Assembly: GCF_009769165.1 (NCBI RefSeq)
Contig: NZ_CP043476.1
Location: 1,674,001-1,738,000, forward strand
Reading direction: 5' to 3'
Origin: Xanthomonas hyacinthi
GTDB lineage: Bacteria > Pseudomonadota > Gammaproteobacteria > Xanthomonadales > Xanthomonadaceae
Length of the DNA stretch: 64,000 nucleotides
Shown: in pieces, positions 7,209 through 14,995 of the stretch
How the letters are laid out: every line of letters begins with the position of its first letter
Position numbering within the stretch: position 1 is the first letter of the stretch
Notes under the pieces: model-generated
What the model was told of the DNA's origin: nothing
Database searches by the model: none
Seen by the model: only the letters and a program-made list of their open reading frames with translations
Position numbers and translations under genes: made by a program

Positions 7209-8633
7209 ATGTCGTTCCTGTTCCGGCGCAAGTCGCTCGATCTGGTCACCGTCCACGAGGCCGGGCGCCGGCTGCTGCCCACGCTGAGCTGGGCGCACCT
7301 GGTGGCGCTGGGCATCGGCGCGATCGTCGGCACCGGCATCTACACCCTGATCGGGGTCGGCGCGGACAAGGCCGGCCCCGCGGTGCTGCTGTCGTTCGCG
7401 GTGGCCGGGGCGATCTGCGCCTGCGCTGCGCTGGCCTACGCGGAGATGGCGACGATGATGCCGGCCGCCGGCAGCGCCTACACCTACAGCTACATCGCGC
7501 TCGGCGAGAGCATCGCCTGGGTGGTCGGCTGGAGCCTGATCCTGGAGTACTCGCTGGTGGTCAGCACGGTGGCGGTGGGCTGGTCGGGCTACTTCGTCGG
7601 CTTTTTGCAGTGGCTGGGCGTGCAGATGCCGCATGCGCTGGTCGCCGGGCCGCATGCCGGCGGCATCGTGAACCTGCCGGCGGTGGCGATCACCTTCCTG
7701 GTCGCGGGCATGCTGATGGCCGGCACCAAGGAGAGCGCCACGCTCAACGCGGTGCTGGTGGTGCTCAAGATCGTGGCGCTGGGCGTGTTCGTCGCCATCG
7801 CGCTGCCGGCCTTCGACAGCGAGAACCTGCAGCCGTTCATGCCGTACGGATTCCCCAAGACGCTGGGCAGCGATGGCGTGGAGCGTGGGGTGATGGCGGC
7901 GGCGGCGATCATCTTCTTCGCCTTCTACGGCTTCGATGCGATCTCCACCGCGGCCGAGGAAACCAAGAATCCCGGGCGCGACCTGTCGATCGGCATCCTC
8001 GGTTCGATGGTCGGCTGCACGCTGATCTACGTGCTGGTGGCGCTGGCTGCGGTGGGCGCGATGCGCTTCACCGTGTTCGGCAATAGTCCCGAGCCGCTGG
8101 CGCTGATCCTGCGCGAACTCGGTCATGGCAAGGCCGCCGCCGCGATCGGCATCGTCGCGGTGATCGCGCTGCCGACGGTGCTGCTGGCGTTCCTGTACGG
8201 GCAGAGCCGCATCTTCTTCGTGATGTCGCGCGACGGGCTGCTGCCGCGCGGCCTGTCCAGGGTCAACGCGCGCACCGGCACGCCGGTGGTCACCACGCTG
8301 TTCACCGCGCTCCTGGTGGCGGCGCTGGCCGGCGTGGCGCGGCTGGACGAGATCGCCGCGCTGGCCAACGCCGGCACCCTGGCCGCGTTCATCGCGGTCG
8401 CCGCGTGCCTGCTGGTGCTGCGCGTGCGCGAACCCGGCCGCGAACGCAAGTTCCGCACGCCGCTGGCCTGGGTGGTCGCGCCGCTGGCGATCGGCGGCTG
8501 CCTGTACCTGTTCTGGAGCCTGCCGCACACCACCCAGAAATGGTTCGCGCTGTGGAACGCGATCGGCGTGGTCGCCTACCTGCTGTATGGTCGCCGCCAC
8601 AGCCTGCTGCGGCGCGAGGAACAGCGGCCGTGA
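7209..8633 (+). CDS. APC-superfamily amino acid permease (YhdG/CAT-like)
   Basis: A 474-residue inner-membrane transporter with 12-13 hydrophobic segments. The N-terminal KSLDLVTVHEAGRRL is the cytoplasmic lead-in of cationic-amino-acid-transporter-like permeases. The first segment has the unwound GIGAIVGTGIY substrate-binding motif, and AAEETKNPGRDLSIGILGSM is the conserved cytoplasmic loop. It should move an amino acid by proton symport or exchange; the substrate cannot be read from the sequence. The start at 7209 is preferred over 7164 because family similarity begins there. It is followed by a 361-base non-coding stretch holding one dispersed repeat (8741-8860) and nothing else recognised. 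Confidence 0.9.
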   Translation: MSFLFRRKSLDLVTVHEAGRRLLPTLSWAHLVALGIGAIVGTGIYTLIGVGADKAGPAVLLSFAVAGAICACAALAYAEMATMMPAAGSAYTYSYIALGESIAWVVGWSLILEYSLVVSTVAVGWSGYFVGFLQWLGVQMPHALVAGPHAGGIVNLPAVAITFLVAGMLMAGTKESATLNAVLVVLKIVALGVFVAIALPAFDSENLQPFMPYGFPKTLGSDGVERGVMAAAAIIFFAFYGFDAISTAAEETKNPGRDLSIGILGSMVGCTLIYVLVALAAVGAMRFTVFGNSPEPLALILRELGHGKAAAAIGIVAVIALPTVLLAFLYGQSRIFFVMSRDGLLPRGLSRVNARTGTPVVTTLFTALLVAALAGVARLDEIAALANAGTLAAFIAVAACLLVLRVREPGRERKFRTPLAWVVAPLAIGGCLYLFWSLPHTTQKWFALWNAIGVVAYLLYGRRHSLLRREEQRP

Positions 8634-8740
8634 CGCCGTCCTTCCAGACCCTGCTGACGCGCCACATCGGCACCGCCTTCGCCCGGCAGCAAGCCGGCGC
8701 CGAAATGGCAGTTCTGGAAAAAGTAACACCCGCCACACAT

Positions 8741-8860
8741 AGCCCCTCTCCCACCGGGAGAGGGGTTGGGGTGAGGGTCCGGCGCGAAGCGTCTCGCTGG
8801 GTTTGGGTGCGCGAGGCTGCGCCAGCACCCTCATCCGGGCCTGCGGGCCGCCTTCCGCTG
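8741..8860 (+). repeat. Dispersed CCCCTCTCCC-type repeat, copy 1
   Basis: It starts with the hairpin CCCCTCTCCC-ACC-GGGAGAGGGG, continues GTTGGGGTGAGGG, then a core with GCGAAGCGTCTCGC and GCGAGGCTGCG, and ends with CACCCTCATCCGG and GCCTGCGGGCC. Near-identical organisation is seen at 41270-41403, with partial copies at 39935, 45343 and 46149. It is non-coding. Confidence 0.75.
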
Positions 8861-8994
8861 AAAAGGGAGCCATGGTCCCGGTGGAGCAGGACAAATTGCG
8901 CGGCGCCGCGGCCTGCCGGTTGCCGTAAACGCATGCCTTGAAACGGATTCGAACTTCACCCGATCCAAGCAGAAGGCAACGCACCGGCACGCGC

Positions 8995-10206
8995 TCAGCG
9001 CGCCGACACCGCCGCGCGCCGGAATTCGCTGAAGTAGAACAGCAGCGCGGCCGCCCCGAAGCCGGCGCCGAGCAGCGACAAGCCCGACCAGCCGGCATAG
9101 GCGAACACCGCCGCGGCCAGCACCGAGCCGGTGGCGCCGCACAGGAACACCGAGGTCATGAACAGGCCGTTGAGGCGGCCGCGCTGCTCCGGCGCCAGCA
9201 TGTAGATGCTGCGCAGGCTCAGCACCTGGCACACCTGTACCGCCGCATCCAGGACCAGCGCGGCGACCACCAGCCACAGCAGTGCATGCGCGCGTGCGGC
9301 GCAGGCGCCGAGGCCGAACGACAGCGCCGCGGCGGCCAGCGCGCAGCCGGTGGCCGGGCGGGTCCAGCCGCGGTCGGCCAAGCGCCCGGCCAGCGGCGCG
9401 ACCAGCGCGCCGCCGGCACCGGCCAGCGCGAACAGCGCGATATGCCGCTGGTCCATGCCGAAGGACTGCGCCAGCAGCAGCGGCGCGCCGGTCCAGAACA
9501 CGTTGAACGCGGCGAACATCATGCCCTGGTAGAACGCGCGCCGGCGCAGCAGCGGGGTGGCGGCATACAGCCGCGGCAGCGAGGCCAGCACCGCGGCATA
9601 GGACGCGCGCTGCGCGGGCCGGCGCTGTGGCAGGCGCCAGCGCAGCACCGCCATCAACAGCAGCATCATGCCGGCGGACAGGAAGAACACCGCGCGCCAG
9701 CCCAGGGTGGCGGCGACGGAACTGGAGAACGGCCGCGCCAGCATGATCCCGGCCAGCAGCCCGCCCATCACCGTGCCGACCACGCGGCCGCGGCTGGCCT
9801 CCGGCGCCAGGTGCGAGGCGAACGGCACCAGGATCTGCGCGGCCACCGCGCACACGCCGACCACGAACGAGCCGATCAGGAAGCCGGCCGCCGAGTGCGA
9901 CAGGCCGATGCCGACCAGGCCCAGCACCACCCCGCCCAGCAGCAGGATCGCCAGGCGCCGGTTCTCGGCCACGTCGGCCAGCGGCACCAGCAACAGCAGG
10001 CCGGCGCCGTAGCCGAGCTGGGTCAGCGCCACGATCAGGCCGGCCAGGCCCGCGTGCAGGCGCAATTCCGGCGCGATGATGCCGATCAGCGGTTGCGAGA
10101 AATAGATATTGGCCACCGCCAGGCCGCAGGCGGCGGCGAACAGCGCGATCAGCCCGGGGGACAGGCCGGCGGGTGCCGCATCGACCTGGGATGCGAGTGG
10201 AGACAT
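8995..10206 (-). CDS. Major facilitator superfamily transporter (AraJ/YfcJ-like)
   Basis: A 403-residue membrane protein with 12 predicted segments in two halves. The N half has the segment-2/3 loop VPLADVAENRRLA and ASRGRVVGTVMGGLLAGIM; the second half begins near residue 205 with the loop LAGRLADRGWTRPA, the other MFS motif-A-like loop. Such proteins are proton-driven drug or sugar exporters; the substrate is unknown. The gene stands alone, convergent with the permease across the repeat-bearing spacer, and has no obvious regulator beside it. Confidence 0.88.
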   Translation of the reverse strand: MSPLASQVDAAPAGLSPGLIALFAAACGLAVANIYFSQPLIGIIAPELRLHAGLAGLIVALTQLGYGAGLLLLVPLADVAENRRLAILLLGGVVLGLVGIGLSHSAAGFLIGSFVVGVCAVAAQILVPFASHLAPEASRGRVVGTVMGGLLAGIMLARPFSSSVAATLGWRAVFFLSAGMMLLLMAVLRWRLPQRRPAQRASYAAVLASLPRLYAATPLLRRRAFYQGMMFAAFNVFWTGAPLLLAQSFGMDQRHIALFALAGAGGALVAPLAGRLADRGWTRPATGCALAAAALSFGLGACAARAHALLWLVVAALVLDAAVQVCQVLSLRSIYMLAPEQRGRLNGLFMTSVFLCGATGSVLAAAVFAYAGWSGLSLLGAGFGAAALLFYFSEFRRAAVSAR

Positions 10207-10354
10207 GGGGGGAGCCTGGCAGCGAAGGCGCCACGGTAGGCGCCGACGCCGGCGGACTCAAGCCGCCCCGCCACGACACAGCGTTGCGTCGCGACCAGGG
10301 CACGTCATCAAGATGAAGCCGGGTCCCGAGTCCCGGGTCCCGGCGACACCCCGG

Positions 10355-10759
10355 TTACCACCAACGCATGCCTTCGAACGGGTTCCAGCTGGTGCTGCCC
10401 TTCTTTCGGTCCAGGTAGAAGGCGTAGTTGGCGATCAGGCCGACCAGCACCGAATAGCCCACGCCCAGGCCATTGACGACCATCCCCGGCAGGAAGAACG
10501 ACAGCACCCCGATCAGCAGCGAGATGCCGATCAGCACGATCGCCTTGCGCCACAGGCCGAGGATGAAGAAGTAGATCCAGCCGAAGAAGAACGCGAAGAA
10601 GTTCATGTTGATCTTCAGGCGATCGCCGAACGAGGGCAATGCCTTGAACGCGGCCTTGAAGTCGGGCGAGGCCGGCCCGCCGTGGCGGTCGAAGAAGTCG
10701 AAGCGGAACTGCCACTTCGGACTGAGCGGCGCGCGCTCGGGGAGGTTCTGGGTGTTCAT
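10355..10759 (-). CDS. DUF2628 family membrane protein
   Basis: A 134-residue small membrane protein. A basic, aromatic cytoplasmic N terminus (LSPKWQFRFDFFDRHGGP) leads into NFFAFFFGWIYFFILGLWRKA, the aromatic signature of DUF2628, followed by two or three membrane segments and a short Lys/Trp-rich tail. No function is established. The start is supported by AAGG 14 bases upstream and by the family start. A LacI-type palindrome lies at 10779-10792, 20 bases upstream. Confidence 0.85.
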   Translation of the reverse strand: MNTQNLPERAPLSPKWQFRFDFFDRHGGPASPDFKAAFKALPSFGDRLKINMNFFAFFFGWIYFFILGLWRKAIVLIGISLLIGVLSFFLPGMVVNGLGVGYSVLVGLIANYAFYLDRKKGSTSWNPFEGMRWW

Positions 10760-10778
10760 GGAGAGGCAATTCCTTTTT

Positions 10779-10792
10779 TGTAATCGTTTACA
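10779..10792. promoter_or_regulatory. LacI-type operator-like palindrome
   Basis: TGTAATCGTTTACA matches its own reverse complement at 12 of 14 positions and has the CG centre and TGTAA/TTACA arms of LacI-family operators. It lies between the glycerate kinase gene and the DUF2628 gene, just upstream of the latter, in a locally AT-rich stretch that could hold the promoter. Confidence 0.45.
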
Positions 10793-10941
10793 TTGTAGCT
10801 GAATGGGAGCGCCCGGCACCATACTTCGCTTGGTTGGCCCCAATATGGTGCGCGCTCCCTGCAGTCGCGCTGCCAGCCGGCGGCGGTCGCACAGCGCCGC
10901 AGGCGCCAGGGCGCCGCGGGGACGCGCGGTCGCGAGGCCGC

Positions 10942-12093
10942 TCAGCGCCCGAGGCCGCGCCCGATCCTGAGCGTCTCGGCCACGTTCCTGGCCGCCATGC
11001 GCAGGTTCGCCGCCGCCTCGGCCAGCGCCTGCTGCAGCGTGCAGGCGCGCTGCACCGCGCCGAACATCGCATCGATGCCGTGCGCGTGCAGCAGCTCGGC
11101 GCCGGCACCCAGCCCGCCGGCGATCGCGACCACCGGCTTGCCGTGGCGTTTGGCGATCCGGGCCACGCCCAGCGGCGTCTTGCCGTGCAGGCTCTGGCGG
11201 TCGAGGCGGCCCTCGCCGGTGACCACCAGGTCGGCAGCGGCCACCAGCGCATCCAGCCCCAGCGCCTCGGCGACGATGTCCGCGCCCGGGCGCAGCTGCG
11301 CGCCCAGAAACGCGACCAACGCCGCGCCCAGGCCACCGCCGGCGCCGCCGCCACGCAACCCGGCGAGCGCGATGCCGAGATCGGTTTCGATCACCGTGGC
11401 GTAGTGGCACAGGTTGGCGTCGAGCTGGGCGACCAGCGCCGGGGTGGCGCCCTTCTGCGGCCCGAACACCGCCGAGGCGCCTGCCGGCCCGGTCAGCGGA
11501 TTGTCGACATCGCAGGCGACCTCGAACGTGCACTCCCGCAGCCGCGGGTCCAGCGCGCTGGCGTCGATCCGCGCCAGCGCCGCCAGCGCGCCGCCGCCCG
11601 CACCGGCGGCGAGCGCATCGCCCTGCGCGTCGAGCAGGCGCACGCCCAGCGCCTGCGCCATGCCGGCACCGCCGTCGTTGCTGGCGCTGCCGCCGACACC
11701 GACGATGAGCTTGCGCGCGCCGGCGTCCAGCGCCGCCAGAATCAGCTCGCCGACGCCATAGCTGGTGGCGGCGAGCGGATCGCGCCGCGCCTGCGGCAGC
11801 AGCGCCAGTCCGCTCGCCGCGGCCATCTCGACGATGCCGGTGCGGCCATCGCCGCTGATGCCGAAGAAGGCCTCGACCGGCGCGCCCAGCGGCCCGGTCA
11901 CCGTGCGGCCGACGATGCGCCCGCCGCTGGCCGCGACCAGCGCCGCGACCGTGCCCTCGCCGCCATCGGCGACCGCCACCTTGCGGTAGCTCCATGCCGG
12001 GAACACGGCGCGAAAGCCCGCCTCGATCTGCGTGGCCACCTCCAGCGCCGACAGGCTTTCCTTGAACGAATCCGGGGCGATGACGATCTTCAT
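10942..12093 (-). CDS. Glycerate kinase (GarK/GlxK type)
   Basis: A 383-residue glycerate kinase of the bacterial class that phosphorylates D-glycerate to 2- or 3-phosphoglycerate, feeding glyoxylate or aldarate breakdown into glycolysis. It starts MKIVIAPDSFKESLSA and shows VAVADGGEGTV, GVGGSASNDGGAGMAQALG (phosphate-binding glycine loop), CDVDNPLTG, FGPQKGA and VTGEGRLDRQSLHGKTPLGV, all family blocks, with normal length. The chosen ATG gives the canonical N terminus. No tartronate semialdehyde reductase gene is next to it. Confidence 0.93.
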   Translation of the reverse strand: MKIVIAPDSFKESLSALEVATQIEAGFRAVFPAWSYRKVAVADGGEGTVAALVAASGGRIVGRTVTGPLGAPVEAFFGISGDGRTGIVEMAAASGLALLPQARRDPLAATSYGVGELILAALDAGARKLIVGVGGSASNDGGAGMAQALGVRLLDAQGDALAAGAGGGALAALARIDASALDPRLRECTFEVACDVDNPLTGPAGASAVFGPQKGATPALVAQLDANLCHYATVIETDLGIALAGLRGGGAGGGLGAALVAFLGAQLRPGADIVAEALGLDALVAAADLVVTGEGRLDRQSLHGKTPLGVARIAKRHGKPVVAIAGGLGAGAELLHAHGIDAMFGAVQRACTLQQALAEAAANLRMAARNVAETLRIGRGLGR

Positions 12094-12262
12094 GGCGGCC
12101 CCGATGCTAGCCGATGCCGCGTCGGTTTGCCGCACGCCGCCCTGCGCCGTTCGATGACGGCCCGGTGTCTGTTCGGCCATCGTCCGGCGTCAGGCCGCGC
12201 GCTGCGCGATCGGCACGATGACGGAGCGCGATGGGCGCAGTGCGCTCCGCGCCGGCGGCGCC

Positions 12263-12376
12263 TCAGGAAGATCCGGCGCGCGCCGCCGCGGCCACCCAGT
12301 CCTGCACCTGCTGCATCGCCCGCAGCGCGTTGCCGCCGCAGATGCCGGCGATCTGCTGCATGCCGCTATGGCGCAG
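12263..12376 (-). pseudogene. Relic C terminus of an M19 dipeptidase
   Basis: The last 37 codons before the stop at 12263 read GMQQIAGICGGNALRAMQQV and so on, which aligns with the C terminus of the intact dipeptidase at 18216-19466 (EQQIAGIWGGNVLRVMQQAQ). Nothing upstream of it belongs to the family: the sequence runs directly into the 3' end of the S9 peptidase, overlapping about 11 bases. This is the tail of a deleted second dipeptidase gene. Confidence 0.75.
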
Positions 12377-14414
12377 GCTTGGCGCCCGCCGGCCCGAGGT
12401 GCGCGTCCAGCCACGCCAGCACGCGCTGCTGCACGTCGCGCCCCTGCGCCTGTTCATGGAACCAGTGTGGCGCGCGCGGGTAGCTGACCATCTCCACCGG
12501 GGTGCCGGTGAACTTCAGCGCGCGGTACAGCATCAGGCCCTGGCCGAGCGGCACGCGCCGGTCCTGTTCGCCGTGCAGGATCAGCACCGGCACCTTGATC
12601 CGTGCGGCATGGCGGATCGGCGAGTGAGCGTCGTATTCGTCGCGGTTGGCCACCGGATCGCCGAAGTAGCCGGGCAGGTAGTCCGGGGTGTCGGTATTCA
12701 GCGCCATCGCGCCGATATCGGTCACGCCGGCGCCGACGATCGCGGTGCGGAAGCGGTGCGACTGTGCCACCGCCCAGGCGGACAGGTAGCCGCCATAGCT
12801 CCAGCCGCCGATCGCCAGCCGCTGCGGGTCGATCACGCCCTCGCCCTGGAGCCGGTCCACGCCGTCGAGCACGTCCTGCAAATCGGCGCCGCCCCAGTCG
12901 TGGCGGGCGCGTTCGGCGAAGGCGCTGCCCTGGCCCTCCGAGCCGCGCGGATTGGGCAGGAACACCGCATAGCCGTGGGTGCTGAGCAGTTGCGCCCAGT
13001 CGTGCCAGGAGCCCAGCCAGCCCGACCACCAGGCCCACGCCGGGCCGCCGTGGATCTGCACCAGGGTCGGCAGCCGGCTGCGGCCGTCCCAGTCCGGCGG
13101 GGTCAGCAGCAGGCCGGTGATCCGGCGGCCGTCGCGGGTGGAAGCCCAGCTCAATTCGCGCAGCCGGCCGTGCGCCCAGCCGGCGACCTGCGGGTTGCTG
13201 TCGCTGCGCGCGCGCAGGCGGCCGTTGTGCAAGGTCCACACCTCGGCCGGCTGGTCGTCGCGGATGCCGATGTAGGCGCTGCGGCCGTTCGCGGCGGTGG
13301 TGAAGCTCTGGTAGGGAATCTGCGGCCGTGCCAGCGTCTTCCATGCGCCGCTGGCCGCGTCCAGGCGCAGGAACTCGCCGCGCACGCCGCGCTGGCCCTG
13401 GCCGATCAGGCGGCGATCGTCCTGCCAGCGCGCCAGCCACAGCGTGCCCGGCCAGTCCGGCGCCAGCGCCACGCGGCTGCCGGCGGCCAGATCGTGCACG
13501 TACAGCGTGGCGGTGATGCCGTGCGCGCCGAGTTCGCCGTACAGCAGGCGGCGCCCGTCCGGCGACCACTGCAGCGGGAACGCCGAACTGCGTGCGCACA
13601 GCGGCGCGCCCACGGTGCCGGCGGCCACGTCCAGCAGCACCACCCGCGAGGCGTACCAGTAGTCGTTGAGGGTGGTGCCGTCGGACACGCGCAGCGCCAG
13701 CCGGGTGCCGTCCGGCGACCAGGCAAGGTCGTGCACCTGCAGCCCCGGCGGGGTCAGCGCGCGGGTCGCGCCGCTGCCCAGCTCGCGCAGCCACACCCGC
13801 GCGAACTGCCGCGGGTGTTCGACCTCGACCGCATCGTCCTTGGCCTGCGCGCGCGCCGTGTCGTCCGGCGACGGCGGATCGGTGGCCAGATAGGCCAGCT
13901 GGCGGCCGTCGGCCGACAGCGCGAACGCGCCGACGGCGCCGGGCGAACGGGTCAGCGGCGTGGCCACGACGCCGTCTGCATCCACCTGCCAGACCTGGCT
14001 GGCGGCCAGGCCGGCGTCCTTGCCGACGCCCGGCAGCGGCCGCTCGGACAGGAAGCCCAGCGTACGGCCGTCGCCGGCCCAGCGCGGATTGCGGTCGCTG
14101 GCCGCGGCCGGCGCGGGCAGGGCGACGGCACCGCCGCGGCGCTGCGCCGGCGCCCGCCAGATCCGCGTCAGCGCCGGCTTGCCGTCGCCCTGCGGGGTCT
14201 CCACGGTGTAGGCGATGCGCGTGCCGTCGCGGCTGATCTGCGGATCGCCGACCTGCGCCAGCTGCATGATCTGCGCCGGGGTCGGCGGCGGCGGCGCGGC
14301 GCGCGCGGCCGCGGCGGCGTGCGCCGGCGCCAGCGCCAGCGCCAATGCGCAGGCGAGTGCGGCGAGGGCGCGGCGCACGGCCGGCGGTCGGATCGGTGGG
14401 AACACGGCGCTCAT
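12366..14414 (-). CDS. S9 family prolyl oligopeptidase-like peptidase
   Basis: A 682-residue secreted serine peptidase. Residues 1-35 form a signal peptide (RRALAALACALALALAPAHAAA). The N-terminal two thirds are WD40/beta-propeller-like repeats (ISRDGTRIAYTVE, LAWSPDGTRLALRV, LQWSPDGRRLLYGE). The C-terminal alpha/beta hydrolase domain has the nucleophile in IGGWSYGGYLSAW, Asp in HGEQDRRVP and His in PRAPHWFHE. The family cleaves small peptides in the periplasm. It begins inside the stop codon of the upstream hydrolase relic (ATGA) and is followed by the dipeptidase relic, so it looks like the last intact member of a peptide-degrading operon. Confidence 0.9.
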   Translation of the reverse strand: MSAVFPPIRPPAVRRALAALACALALALAPAHAAAAARAAPPPPTPAQIMQLAQVGDPQISRDGTRIAYTVETPQGDGKPALTRIWRAPAQRRGGAVALPAPAAASDRNPRWAGDGRTLGFLSERPLPGVGKDAGLAASQVWQVDADGVVATPLTRSPGAVGAFALSADGRQLAYLATDPPSPDDTARAQAKDDAVEVEHPRQFARVWLRELGSGATRALTPPGLQVHDLAWSPDGTRLALRVSDGTTLNDYWYASRVVLLDVAAGTVGAPLCARSSAFPLQWSPDGRRLLYGELGAHGITATLYVHDLAAGSRVALAPDWPGTLWLARWQDDRRLIGQGQRGVRGEFLRLDAASGAWKTLARPQIPYQSFTTAANGRSAYIGIRDDQPAEVWTLHNGRLRARSDSNPQVAGWAHGRLRELSWASTRDGRRITGLLLTPPDWDGRSRLPTLVQIHGGPAWAWWSGWLGSWHDWAQLLSTHGYAVFLPNPRGSEGQGSAFAERARHDWGGADLQDVLDGVDRLQGEGVIDPQRLAIGGWSYGGYLSAWAVAQSHRFRTAIVGAGVTDIGAMALNTDTPDYLPGYFGDPVANRDEYDAHSPIRHAARIKVPVLILHGEQDRRVPLGQGLMLYRALKFTGTPVEMVSYPRAPHWFHEQAQGRDVQQRVLAWLDAHLGPAGAKPAP

Positions 14415-14990
14415 GCCTCATTCTCGCGGGAATCGGCGGCGCGCGCGTCGGCCTGCAGATGCCGGCGCAGCCAGTCGGCGCCGGCGGCGAGCGCATCGCG
14501 CGCCTGCACCGAGACCGGCATCGCCTCCAGCAAGCCGTGCGGGGCGCCCGGGTAGACGCGCGTCTGGACGCCGCCGCCGGACCCGGCCAGGCGCTGCGCC
14601 ATCTGCGCGTTCTGCGCGCCCAGCAGGTCGCGCTCGCCCCACAGCAGCAGCGCCGGCGGCAGGCCGTGCAGCGCGGCGTGCAGCGGGTCGCGGCGGGCTT
14701 GCGCGGCGGCGCCGAGGTCGCAGGACCAGAACTCGTCCATCTCCGCCGCGCTGAGCATCGCGTCGGCGCCGCCCGGCGCCGCGGCCGTGTGTGCGGCGAT
14801 GTGCGGATCGAAGGCGCCGTCGTTCAACAACCGCGCGCGCGCCGCGTAGCGCGTCCTGGTCGCGCAGGCGCAGCGCGGTGGCCAGCGCCAGCTGGGCGCC
14901 GGCCGACTCGCCCCCCAGCCCCAGCCGCTGCGCATCCACGCCCAGCGCGTGCGCATGCTCGCCCCGGATGCCGCGCATGTCCGCCGCCAT
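14411..14990 (-). pseudogene. Truncated, frameshifted alpha/beta hydrolase (HSL-type esterase)
   Basis: One frame carries VDAQRLGLGGESAGAQLALA (GESAG nucleophile). The reading then shifts in a CG-dinucleotide tract (14832-14842) to a second frame with LLNDGAFDPH, LLLWGERDLLGAQN (Asp) and YPGAPHGLLEA (His), ending at 14411. The N-terminal third with the HGGG oxyanion motif is missing: the first possible ATG is six bases after the TonB receptor stop. It is therefore both 5'-deleted and frameshifted. The family would cut short acyl esters. Sequence error could explain the shift but not the missing 5' part. Confidence 0.8.
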
Positions 14991-14995
14991 GCCGC

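Noticed and set aside
12366..14414. Lasso peptide isopeptidase next to a TonB receptor
   Set aside because: S9 fold and TonB neighbour suggested it, but no lasso precursor, cyclase or protease genes are present and the propeller motifs are those of ordinary S9 peptidases.
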